DNA from: Pelargonium nanum
Taxonomy: Eukaryota > Streptophyta > Magnoliopsida > Geraniales > Geraniaceae
Assembly (NCBI GenBank): GCA_036897485.1
Contig: JAYMTF010000035.1
Span: forward strand, 1 to 62,500
DNA length: 62,500 bases
Direction of reading: 5' to 3'
The position numbers were made by a program, and so were the translations under genes. Below, piece after piece: positions 50,297 to 60,115 of the stretch. The notes beneath the pieces were generated by a model. It had not been told where the DNA came from. It searched no databases and saw only the letters and a program-made list of their open reading frames with translations. Position 1 is the first letter of the stretch; every line of letters begins with the position of its first letter.

Positions 50297-50350
50297 TGCG
50301 GGGTTTGTGAACCATTACATTAAAAGTAATTACTTTACCATCCAAATAAG
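50297..50350 (-). pseudogene. Decayed tRNA-like, tRNA-Lys-like remnant
   Basis: The minus strand reads GGATGGTAAAG (D-arm-like), then ATTAC-TTTTAAT-GTAAT, a perfect 5-bp stem with 7-base loop, then GGTTCACAAACC. If folded this way the anticodon is UUA, which would read UAA; slid by one base it is the UUU of tRNA-Lys. The T arm is damaged and the acceptor lost, so neither reading should be taken as functional. Confidence 0.4.
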
Positions 50351-51225
50351 GAGTATTCAATCCATTTGTGGGTATGGGCGCCTACTTTAAGTGGTCTAGT
50401 ATCTCATTAAAGTAATTTCAATGACAAGTAAACAGTATATAAAATAAGGAAACGGAAGCATATATTATTACTACTGTAAGTATCTTTTTTCCTTATCAAT
50501 AAGGTTTTGGGGTACTTCCGAGTTTTTTTTCTAGACTAGAACCTATTTTTATACTTTTTTAGTTAGGCTTAATCCTAAACTAGTAAGTTATAGAAGTTAG
50601 CTTTTAAGTTTTGTTGATTTCGGATTTGTCTGCGGAGTGGAGTAAACGTGGTTGAGTTTTAGTTCCGATAATTCATTTTTGATCTCCTTTTATCAGGAGA
50701 GAATCGCACTGGCGGGTTTCAGTATGGGAATACAAAGTATCCTACTAAAAATTATGGTATAGTAAATACAGAGTATAAGGACCAGGGATCAGAAATGAGA
50801 AAATACAGTCTGATACTTTTTCAAAGAATATATTATATTAGCTAAGAAATAGAATAGGTAAAGTCTAAGTGAATACAACTGATACTCTTCACTATTGTAT
50901 ATATAATAAAGGTAAAGAAATTCTATTTGATAGTCCAAGACTTATTACAACGTACTGCTTACGGTAAGTTTTATATTATAACAACTAAGTTAAACAACAA
51001 AACTCTGGCAGGGATTTGAAGATGGGGGGTGTAAGAGGACTTCAGATTAAATAGAGTGGAATCTTTCAAACGAAAGGCACCCGAGATGCTTTATCACTAG
51101 AAAACCATCTGCTATACTATAAGAAAGACCCCTATATTATATGCCTAAAATGAAATTACCTTGTTGAAGAAAGTCTTACTTTTTACTTTAGTATATACGG
51201 GTAAGTTTTTCTGCTTGAGACCTAG
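50351..51225. other. Non-coding spacer
   Basis: Around 51001-51110 the minus strand has scattered words of a class II tRNA (GATGGTTTTCTAGTGATAAAG, TTCAAATCCCTGCC) too disordered to call. No gene is recognised. Confidence 0.5.
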
Positions 51226-51295
51226 TGTAAGTGCGGTTCGAACCCTTGCATGCTGGTTACATTAACCGGTGCTTTACCGCTGACTAAATTCATAA
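51226..51295 (-). pseudogene. Decayed tRNA-like sequence
   Basis: The minus strand reads TTTAGTCAGCGGTAAAGCA (D-arm-like), CCGGTTAATGTAACCAG (a strong GGTTA/TAACC stem with too small a loop) and GCAAGGGTTCGAACCGC (T-arm-like). The anticodon arm has drifted; TGT (Thr) is the only readable candidate. The acceptor ends do not pair. Confidence 0.45.
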
Positions 51296-52402
51296 GTTGT
51301 AAACCATTATTAAGTGCCCTCATTTTGTATTATTGAAGCGGGGCTTCTTTAGTAAATTTCCTGAGGAATGAATCCTGTAGCTAAGGTATACTATTAAGTA
51401 TAAGGTATCCATTATTTTGCAAGTAGTAACAATACATTCTTTTTATAAGGAGTCCTATTAAAAAAAACCTAAAAGTTATAGCATTTTTTAAGTGTTAGAG
51501 AAAGCAGGTTTTCTCGACTTTCGTAAGAGTTGACGAAGCTTTTATAAAAGGAATCAGAACATAGGAAGATTCTTGGTACGGCATTCTATAAATATTGAGT
51601 GACTTTTCGAAGACGAAGTTCCGACTCGGAGTGGGTCTAATCCTTTGCACGCCCCAAAGAAGATATAGTTTAAACTCTCAAAAGAGAGTTCATACTAAGG
51701 ATAACCCCATTCTATAGCTATATTTGTGAATTCGGTAAGGCCGGGAATTTTAGAAACTAAAGATAAATATTTCTATTTTCTATATAGATGATTCTGATTC
51801 TAAAAAAGTTAATTCGAAGTGTAAGAATAGCAGGGAATTTAACCTAACCAAGACTCATACAAGTACAAAGAATGAGGAATCTTTATTAACTAGGGTGCAA
51901 ATAGGGCCAATTTAGGTGTTTTTTTTCGTATATTTATATAATTTCCTAATCGGTATTTAGCTTCAATGAAAAAGGTTAGTCTGGATAGGTATAAAGCATA
52001 AGGAGTACAGTTGGTATCTAGTGTCTCCCTAGTAGTTTAAAGTGTTATTCTTATTCTAAAGCGCTAATAATATAGAAAAGCTTTAGTTTGTAAATGTTTC
52101 AGTTGCTTAATTGCTTTACTTTTCTGTACTCAATATATTCTGTAACGTAACATATAAAAATTAATAAGGTTTTTTGTTAACTGGGCCCTTTTGAAGCCGG
52201 ATATATTGTAATGAATATCCTATTTTTTTAGTTAATTGATTTCTATTTTAACTTAGTTCTGGGATTTTTTTCTGAGATTTCTTATCTTGTATCAGTAGTT
52301 ATTAAAAAGTAAGATTCCTATAGCTACATCTCTAAACGGGTAAACTCTAAAGCTAAAGAAGTATAGGTACTGAAATAGAAAGCTTCCTTTAATTTCAGTT
52401 CA
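51296..52402. other. Non-coding spacer
   Basis: Contains the hairpin at 51673. No gene is recognised. Confidence 0.55.
51673..51690. repeat. Hairpin AACTCTC/GAGAGTT
   Basis: A 7-bp perfect stem with an AAAA tetraloop. No adjacent gene. Confidence 0.5.
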
Positions 52403-52472
52403 GGGTGTATAAGAGTTGGTAGAGCACGGGGCTTTTAACCTAACGGCCGCAGGTTCAAGTCGCAAAATCCGA
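52403..52472 (+). pseudogene. trnK: Decayed tRNA-Lys(UUU)
   Basis: GGGTGTATA then AGAGTTGGTAGAGCACGGGG, CTTTTAACC, TAACGGCCGCAGGTTCAAGTC. This follows plant-type mitochondrial tRNA-Lys (GGGTGTATAGCTCAGTTGG, TAGAGCATTGGGCTTTTAAC, CTAATGGTCGCAGGTTCAAG) almost base for base. The 5' half of the D stem (GCTC) is gone, and the 3' T stem and acceptor (expected CCTGCTATACCC) read GCAAAATCC, which cannot pair. The TTT anticodon and its loop are intact. It is the clearest tRNA pseudogene in the window and supports a mitochondrial source. Confidence 0.65.
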
Positions 52473-55400
52473 CCTTAGTCTTCGAAATCAAATATTCTTT
52501 TTAAGAGTTTTGCCAACTATTCTGCTTACAAAAGACGGGATCCCAAGAATGTAGTAGCTTGTAGTTATTTGGGAGCTTAACTAAAGTAAAGAAAATGAAA
52601 GGATTCAATATTTGGTTTCTTTGAAAACTAATACTAGGGAAAGGATCCCTAAACCAATCAATGTATTAACTTCTCCAAATAGAAATTGTGACTTACTACT
52701 ACAAATTACGTTTTTTCGTGAAAGTTTCCTCGTTAGTGGTATGCTTTTTCTTTGTGTCTTTCGAGAATTATTTTTTAAGTAATGAGTTTCAATAAGCAGG
52801 TTTTCAGCTTTAGGAACTCGTAAAAACTATTATTTACAAATATCCAGGGAATTCACTTTTACGTGGGGCCTATCCCCAGCAGTGTTACTAGCGTTTAGCA
52901 AATCCCCTACTTAGTATCTCTAACCTTTGATCTAATACAAGAAGTCTAACTGTTAAGGAAGATTGAAGGGGAGCTTTTCGTGTGGACCTTCAGTCCGGGA
53001 ATCCTAGTTTGTAATCGGGGCGCGTCTTGAGCGGGTTGCCGTTTATAGAAAAGCTTCCAGTAGTTATAGTAGCATTAAACTTATAATTAGTTTCTTTAAT
53101 TAAGTTTCTATATAGGTATCTACATATTACATTTCCAGAAAAGTATTCCTTTTTTTATTAACGACTTTCAGTTCTGAGTAAGTATTGAGTTCAACTGTTA
53201 ACCAACCAAGATGTTCTATATAACGAAACTTCTAAGTTAAGGGGGTGGTTTTTACCCCGTACGATTTACAAAGCACTCCTTGCAATATCTGCCAAAGATC
53301 ATTCCTAGGATTAAACAGCTTAAGATTACTTGCAGCAGAATAATCATAGTTTTGTTAGAGCCGTGCAAAAGACTTTTCAAAGGTTAATACGAATTTATAA
53401 GAAGAGGTTTTTATACAATTCTCCGTATCTACTCCAGTTTCAGATTCAAATAAGTATTTCTTTACTATGGGTGCCCCTCATTCAACTGTATTCATAAAGA
53501 ACAAAGTAACAAAGTAGTAGAATTCCTTTTTAGGAAATTTCAGTTTTTTTGCTAACTCCTAATTTTGTTCACTTATATATAGCACAGCAACTCCTTATAC
53601 ACTTCTTAGTTAGAAAAGCCCTGCCGATTTTTGAGACCTACAAAAGCCCTCTAATCAGTATATGACTCCTCTAGATTCCAGTCTTGATGTATAGAGTTTG
53701 AGATTCTTGAGTTTTTTTAAATATATATTTTTAAATAATAAATACAGGGTTTCCTCTTTGTAACAAAAAAGTCTTAGAAAAAAAGCTTGAATTTATAATT
53801 ACGTGACCGATTTTGAGAATGCTGTACAAGGGTTCTAATCCTATATCGTATATCACAAGTAATGTACTAACAAGTTTATAGGAAACCGTAAAAAAAGCGA
53901 TTTCTCTGGGCTTAACTAAAATTACTTATTACGGGGCCCTCTCAAAGCCCCAGTGCTTATAGCTTCTAATAAATTAACAAGTACGACGTGCACAAGTTCT
54001 TAGCATAGTAAAACTTAACAGAGCTTTCTTCTCGTAAAAACTACGTCAATTTAAAGGGTATCTTTAGGATTAAGACGAATTCTATCACAGACGGGGCTCT
54101 GAGAACTCTATTTAGTTAGTGTAATCCGTGAATTAATAGGCGAAAACCATAAGGATAATATGCTCTTCGTATGAAGCAGCCCCTAGTAAATACTTGGACT
54201 TTTGTAGTTAAATTCTCTTCTTAGTATCTGAAACTTTTACTATGAATTCTTTATTTAGCCCATTAGATTATGTACCCCACTAAACTAAGTAGTCTTAGAT
54301 CTCTGTTGTACCTGTCTTCGACTCCTTTCGCTTTTACGGATATTCTTTAACAGGGTTTTTCTAGCGCGAGTAGCTTCCTAAAGGATCGAATATTCGGGGT
54401 GTTTTTGTTATTAGTGTTTTTTTCATAAATACGTTTCAAAGCAGTCTCCTGTTTGTTCCAACAATAGGATTGTCAGGACTTTCCTCTTAAGATAGAAGAA
54501 CACAAAATTAGAGATAAGGATACTTGTTACTTCTACTCAAGTAGCTCCTAAAATAAAGGTAAAAAAAAGGAATGATACTTTTTGATTAGTAAAATCCAAT
54601 CTCTTATGACTTGTCAGATATAAGCATCTCTTAATATATGGAGGAGAACGCTCTTTGTTGATATGCTTCGAATCTCAAAACTAACTAATTTTTTTTGCTA
54701 GGGATAAAAATTACGGCTATTATTTGTTTAGGAGCCTATATTACTATAAATGTATTCCAGTAATTGTATTATTACCACGTTACTTAAATACTCTTTATTT
54801 GCAACCTATTGTGTCAGCAAAAGTAAGTACCAATTCGAACTAGATTACACTAACCCCAGTATTTAAAGTTTAGAAATACTCAAAAGAGAGGTTCTAAAGT
54901 GGTTCTTGTTTCATACACCAAGGGTGCCTCTTAATAAAAAGAATAGGTGTCGGAGTAACCTATATAATTCCGAAGCAAGGACTCTTTGAATTTAGAATTT
55001 AACGGATATCCTACAACTAGTTAAGGGTTAAAGTTTTATTTCGAATACTGTACCAGCAAAATCCCTTAGGTTTACCTACTTTTTCGAGGGCTTCATAACA
55101 CACATCTTAAGGGGTCTTACCGGATTTCGTCTAGAGTTTCATCAAAACAAATTACGCCTTCTAGCTAGGGATTTCCATACTTAGCAGACCCTCTACAACT
55201 ATTTGGCTTTATATTCTAAAACCCCTTTCCGGGTAGTAAATAAATGGCATGTGTTCTTGTTTATTCTTGAGATACTTTTTAAGTTAAGGTTATAAGGAGA
55301 CTTTGCAGAAATACTACTGTGTGTGTCATATTAAAAAAACCTAAATTTATCAAATCACTTTTGAGCAATTGTAACTCGTTTTTACATCTATAAAGCCCAC

Positions 55401-55546
55401 CTTTAACCCTGCATAAGAGACTGGGGAAAATCCCCTATTATAGGCAAGGCGGGGTTTTGCTTATCATACTCATAGTAGGTTTAGGAACGAAATCACTTAG
55501 GTAGAAATAGAAAAGGACTTCTCTTTTTAAATACTTGTGTTAACCG
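52473..55546. other. Non-coding spacer
   Basis: ACAAGGGTTCTAATCCTAT at 53826 is an isolated T-loop-like word. GC-rich GGGCCC patches occur near 52184 (just before this interval) and 53933. No gene is recognised. Confidence 0.55.
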
Positions 55547-55613
55547 TGGAGTAAAGCGGTAAGGCATGAGTCTGCAAAACTTACATGCGTCGGTTCGAAT
55601 CCTTTTACTCCAG
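55547..55613 (+). pseudogene. tRNA-like with Gln-type acceptor and GCA (Cys) anticodon
   Basis: The acceptor TGGAGTA pairs perfectly with TACTCCA, discriminator G, as in tRNA-Gln. The D region is shortened (AAGCGGTAAGGC, about five bases missing). The anticodon stem TGAGT/ACTTA is complete (one G-U) around CTGCAAA, giving anticodon GCA (Cys). The T loop TTCGAAT is normal, but GTCGG/CCTTT keeps only the two inner G-C pairs and an outer G-U. The length is 67 bases. It is either a dead tRNA-Gln that drifted or was recombined with a Cys arm, or a degenerate but active tRNA-Cys; two good stems make it the least decayed relic. Confidence 0.5.
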
Positions 55614-56802
55614 TCTTTTTAGAATAACTCCGGAAATTTATAAGAGAAAAGCTTCTATACAACACTATTAAGATTTTTTTATAACCTCTGTGGGGGCCTC
55701 CAGAAGCAGTTTAAGAGTATAGGAATCGCTTAATAGGTAAATATAAAAACTTGTACAAATAAAGCAACCCGAGCGCTTTCAAAGGGTCGGGTGAGTAACA
55801 AGCTTATAACTTACTAAAGACTTCAACATAGGATACTCCTCAGTTCGGTAATTAAGCATTTTCTAAAGAATCCCTTTATGACTCAAGGAAGTACTCTAGC
55901 AGAGCTTGTACTTGAACAGATCTTAAAAATATACTTAATATAGCCGCACTTCGCTTTTCGATATTTTAGCAACTCCTACACATTTTTCTCACCTCTTCGG
56001 CTTAGAAGTACTCCAAAATACCCAGTACAAACCCAGGAAATTAGTGGCATTAAATCCGGAATAAGCTATTTATAAGGAAATAATTCCCTGAGAATTTGAC
56101 TAATAATACTGAAAATCTACTTTATTCGAAGTAACTTTATTTTTCTTAGCTCTCTAAACTTACTACTTGTATAGGAACCCTTTTTATAGCTTAGAACCCC
56201 TTTAAAAGTACACTTGTTACCCATATCTCGAAAGCTTTTGAACTACCTGATAGCCCCCTAAAAAGGTTTTACTTGTCTATAAAATAAGGGTAAAAGGGAA
56301 GTCCCGTATCTTCAAGTTATGAAGAATAAACTACTTTAAAACAAAACTGGTAGGCCTTTAAGAATCCTAAATAAGATAGATCTATCTTGGAACAGGGTGG
56401 GTTTTTTTTACTAAATTATAAGGCAAACTTGGGTCTAGTTAGCCCGTCTCAGTATTGTAAGGAAGCCTCGCGCACGCACAATAAGTAATATTTCACTAAA
56501 ATTACTTCATATATTCTTGTGTATTACAGGTTATTTATATATTTATATATGTTATGTTAAGAGAAATAAAGTCCAAAGTCAAGAGTTACATTTGTTGATG
56601 AATAAGCTTGATTAGGAAAAGGCATTTAGCAGGTCTGGGAATTAACTACGGATTGGCCATTTGATACTCTCTGATAAGCGAGACTATAGGACTAGAAAAG
56701 GCCCGTCTCACATCACAAAAAGAGCATTGTCAAGTAAAAATAAATTCGTAGTAAATCTCGGTGTTAATAGTTACTCTTATGTCATATTTCTAGTATATTA
56801 GT
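55614..56802. other. Non-coding spacer
   Basis: Contains the hairpin at 55767. No gene is recognised. Confidence 0.55.
55767..55792. repeat. Two-step hairpin ACCCGA/TCGGGT
   Basis: Outer stem ACCCGA/TCGGGT (6 bp) encloses an inner CTTT-C-AAAG pairing. There is no T-run or neighbouring gene. Confidence 0.45.
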
Positions 56803-56884
56803 TAAGGGGGCTCGAACCCATCACATACAAGAGAGTTTTGTATTAGTAAACCTTGCCTAAAAGACAATATGCTATCCCTCCAAT
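56803..56884 (-). pseudogene. Decayed class II tRNA-like (Ser/Leu/Tyr type)
   Basis: The minus strand starts GGAGGGATAGC, has a long middle including ACTAATACAAAACTCTCTTG, and ends GTGATGGGTTCGAGCCCCC. The 82-base length and GGAGGGAT start suggest a serine, leucine or tyrosine tRNA, but the 3' end should then read TCCCTCC and does not. Confidence 0.4.
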
Positions 56885-56986
56885 CAAATGTATAAAACTT
56901 ATTGCCATAATCAATGAGCTAAAGACTTTATTATATAAGTGATTTCCAATCTAAAGCCTTCCTTCTCAGTTCCTTCAAAGCTATAA

Positions 56987-57085
56987 CTAACCTTTACCTA
57001 TCTTTTTCTTAATACCTGTAGCTAGACCTTGTATTTGTATCTTCTTAAGAGATATAACCTTCTTAGAACCTTGACTCTTACTCTC
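56987..57085 (-). pseudogene. Lysine-rich repeat family, 32-codon block
   Basis: Minus-strand frame from TAA (57086) to TAG (56987): ESKSQGSKKVISLKKIQIQG then LATGIKKKIGKG. LATGIKKK and KKIQIQ match PSTGITKK and MIQIQK at 45.7 kb and EIQTKTSIGIKK at 20.8 kb. There is no start codon. Confidence 0.45.
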
Positions 57086-57992
57086 TTAAACCGGACGGAA
57101 AGTAAGAAAAAAAACTCTCCTAGCTAAAGGTAGCCTATTGTCTTTGTTGGAAACTGATTACCCTTAACTCGAACAGGTAACAAATTTTCACTTGAGTTCA
57201 TTGACAGGAAAACCTAGTACTTTCTTTAGCCTCAATTCTTTTATACCCAACAAATTACTGTTCTTAACCTTCAAACCAACACCTCTTTCCGAAACTGATC
57301 CTAATTCTTTAGCAACACTGGATTCTCAGTTTCTTTAGTTTAACGAACTCCTACTATTTAGTGAGTACTTTGACTTCAACTGAAAAGCGATAGAGAAATG
57401 GGTTTCTGTCCCCCTTTATTCTTTATGGATTGATGTAGTTTCTAATTGACTTATGGACTTAGGTTTCCCTTCTTGTTAAACCATAGGAGAATGTGAAAGA
57501 TGCTCTTTCTAGAACTTAACTTATTAACTAGTAAAGAAAGAGAAGTCAAGAATTAGTACTACCAATCCAAGCTTGGCTGAATTCCTTACGTTTTCAAGGA
57601 CTAAGCTCTAGTTCTTTGTTAACAAGTATTTTACTCGGTTATGTATTCTAGTATCTTTTATATCACGTCAAGATTGACAAAGGGTTTTTCATACATAAGA
57701 TACAAAACCCCTGCAATTTTGTGAAACCTATACAGGAGGAAGGGCCGGGGTTCCGTTAGGAGAGCTCTTTTGGATATTACCTGAATTCAGGACTTTGTTT
57801 GCTAAATGAGATTCCACGTGTAAGGCTATCCTGTATGAAGTGAACAATGCAGGAGATCCTTATAGAAGTCTGGATAAAAGCGTAGCTGGAATGAATTAGG
57901 TGGCTATTACCAATGGCTAGACAACGACGAAAAAGCCTGCTTTTATACGTATATAATAAATTGCATTTTACTGTAATCATGCTAGACTGAGT
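57086..57992. other. Non-coding spacer
   Basis: No feature is recognised. The minus-strand frame 57777-58031 overlaps trnD and is not a gene. Confidence 0.55.
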
Positions 57993-58066
57993 GGGATTGT
58001 AGTTCAATCGGTTAGAGCACTGCCCTGTCAAGGCAGAAGTTGCAGGTTCAAGTCCTGTCAGTCCCG
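57993..58066 (+). tRNA. trnD: tRNA-Asp(GUC)
   Basis: A complete 74-base cloverleaf. Acceptor GGGATTG/CAGTCCC (one wobble), discriminator G; D stem GTTC/GAGC (one wobble); anticodon stem CTGCC/GGCAG perfect around CTGTCAA with GTC at 58027-58029; T stem GCAGG/CCTGT (one wobble) around TTCAAGT. It closely resembles the tRNA-Asp of plant and algal organelles and cyanobacteria (GGGATTGTAGTTCAATTGGTTAGAG). CCA is not encoded. Wobble pairs have replaced several G-C pairs, in keeping with the AT-rich context, but no stem is broken. Confidence 0.93.
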
Positions 58067-58235
58067 AAAAGTTATTAAAAGCGGCTTTACTATACTAAGT
58101 AGGGTGTTAAGCTCTTCGACTTCTATGGCTTAGAATGTTTTAAGAACTCTTTTCTTAGTTTCTTAGAGATTTAAAGTCTAGCGGATTCTTTTAGCCAGAA
58201 GGTCACTTAGAGTCCTGTTACTTAGGAGGGGTTGA

Positions 58236-58573
58236 CCTTATAAGAAGCTACAAAGACTTAGGGAGTTTTAGGTATTAGGCATAGGAGTAAGAGGTAAGTC
58301 AATCAGAAAGCAAGTCTTTTTAAGAGTAAGCAAGCCAATAAGCAGTAGCTGTTGGTTATAACGTAAGTAGCAGAATACTACTAGGACTAACCTCCTATGT
58401 CACTAACTACAGAGTACAGGAGATATATATACCTTATTAAGTAAGACAATAAGTACTTATAAGAAAGCCTGTACCCATAAGAAAAGTAGGACTCATAAGA
58501 AGAGTCTACACATAAGGGTAAGCTACAGAAAACAAAGAGTACAGGTATAGCTCATAAGGAAAAAGCAGGTTAA
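58236..58573 (+). pseudogene. Lysine-rich repeat family, composite copy
   Basis: Two basic blocks on the plus strand. The first reads PYKKLQRLREF, TAG, then VLGIGVRGKSIRKQVFLRVS (58272-58358, TAA). GIGVRGKSIRKQV aligns with GVGIHKIAGTRIQKQV at 8.4 kb. The second (58499-58573) reads EESTHKGKLQKTKSTGIAHK then EKAG and TAA. It contains an approximate 18-base period (CATAAGAAAAGTAGGACT, CATAAGAAGAGTCTACA). The ATAACGTAAGT block lies between. It starts 170 bases after trnD. Similarity to the window-start copy continues to about 58600. Confidence 0.45.
58339..58368 (+). repeat. Conserved ATAACGTAAGT block, copy 3
   Basis: AAGCAGTAGCTGTTGGTT followed by ATAACGTAAGT. It differs from the 20284 copy at only a few positions over 30 bases. 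Confidence 0.5.
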
Positions 58574-58725
58574 GACATTAAGTCAAGAGAAGAAGTTTTA
58601 TGGGATTAGAGCCTTTGTCTTACTACATCCTTAAATGATTTAGGGGAGGGGTCCATAGGAAAGCACACATTTCTGTTCTAAAAGTGCACTCTTTTTTAGT
58701 CTTCTACGGTAATAAAGATTGAAGT

Positions 58726-58758
58726 ATGCCAGCTAAAGTAACTAAGAAAGGTACGTAA
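58726..58758 (+). pseudogene. Isolated MPAKVTKKGT start-like block
   Basis: ATG 58726 opens ten codons, MPAKVTKKGT, then TAA. AKVTKK occurs also after the 8.2 kb frame (AAKVTKKRK). It could be the lost beginning of the lysine-rich protein, separated by decay. It is too short to be sure. Confidence 0.25.
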
Positions 58759-60053
58759 ACTACTAATTTTTTTTAGAGGGATTTCTCACATTATTTCTAT
58801 ATTTGAGGAATGAAATCTTATAAAGAAAGTAATAAAAGTGTAGCTAATACCAGAAATTCCTAGCTATAGTAAGCTATAAATCTGCCTTATCTACCGCCAA
58901 GCGTAAGCGTTTCCAGATGAGCCAAATGGCACCCCCTTTTTCGATTCAATTTAAGTAGTAGAATATTTTCTCAGACTCTTTTATCTCTTGCGGATCTTCC
59001 AGGAATTTTAGATTTTAACAGGTTTTGCAGGAATTATGCTCATTAACCTCTTACTTTTTGTACTACTGATAAAAATGAGTTCACAAGTATATCCTGTACT
59101 AAGCCCAACGCAATTAATTTGGTAAGTAGGAACTCTAGGGATTAACGCGGATCGTCTAGGTAACAGTGTAGCTTGGAAGTTTTTATACAAGCGAGCCGCT
59201 TGCCATACCCTCATAGAAGAGTTAGCACCGAAGTCCGAATATAAGAGGGTGCTCGTTAATATATTCAACCTTTTTCCTAATAATAAGTATTTCAAAAAGT
59301 ATGCAAGCTTCTTGTTAGTGCCTCCCCTCGTATATTTTTGGTAATGGGAATTGGAAGATCCCCAGCCTCCCTTTTAAAAAAAGGAGCTATAGGGTTTAAT
59401 TTTTCCTTTAATTCTTGATCACGGTACTCTTGCCGATTGCTGAGATTGAAAACTTAAAACTTTTTTCTTCTATGTTATAGGATACCCTTTTTATAGTGAG
59501 TAGCGATATTACATACAGCATAGTTCGGAATATTTATGTGTAAGAACGAAGGGTTTCAGAAAAAGTGCTTCTTTAAGTACTTTTTTTATAAGGCATATTA
59601 TTAGTTTATACAAAGGAGCACTCTAACTCTTTAATTGCAAATACTTTCTCTGAGCTCGCTTAACTCTTCGGGTAAGAACAACACAGTATATTGAGATCTC
59701 CTTAAGAAATCAGGGATTATAGTAAACAAGCTGAGCCCTTGTGCTTATTAAGAGTCTTTAGTAACTGTTTTCTAGAAGAGCTTTTAAGAATTATTACTCC
59801 AGATTATATTAAGGATCCCTTATATTTTTATAAGTTTTAGAAAGGGATATAGGTGTGGGGCCCTATACTAGCATATTAAAAGGGGGGGTTCCCCGGGCTA
59901 GTAGCAGTATTAATTTTACATTACCTTTAAATTCAGGTTTACAGAGAACTCTCATCAAGTACATATTTAGGTATGGGCGCTAGAGATTAACAAATCTGGG
60001 TTTAACGTAAAGCTATACTTTATTACTTGGGTTATACTCATTAAGAAGATATC
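58759..60053. other. Non-coding spacer
   Basis: The minus-strand frame 59008-59295 is the longest in the standard code here (95 codons); I see no motif in it and its length is expected by chance. Contains the hairpin at 59866. Confidence 0.5.
59866..59903. repeat. Long hairpin TACTAGC/GCTAGTA with inner G/C run
   Basis: Outer 7-bp stem TACTAGC/GCTAGTA; inside, a run of seven G faces CCCC across TT. It is the most GC-rich hairpin of the window. No adjacent gene. Confidence 0.5.
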
Positions 60054-60115
60054 ACAACTTGAACCTATGCTTGTCTACCATCAGATTGTCGGTCTGTTAA
60101 CTCCATTAGAACCTT
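60050..60115 (-). pseudogene. Decayed tRNA-like sequence, possibly Val(GAC)
   Basis: The minus strand reads GGAGTTAACAGACCGACAATC then TGATGGTAGACAAGCATAGGTTCAAGTTGTG. CAGA/TCTG encloses CCGACAA, with GAC in the anticodon position but C instead of T before it. The T loop is kept; the T stem and acceptor are lost. Confidence 0.4.

Noticed and set aside
56655..56690. Ile(GAU)-like anticodon words (CTGATAAGCGA, also near 36932 and 5914)
   Set aside because: No D arm, T arm or acceptor accompanies them; only the loop word recurs.
57777..58031. 84-codon minus-strand frame
   Set aside because: It overlaps the first half of intact trnD on the other strand and is a shadow.
59008..59295. Longest standard-code frame, 95 codons (minus)
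   Set aside because: No motif, no ribosome binding site, and a frame this long is expected by chance in 125 kb of AT-rich strand.
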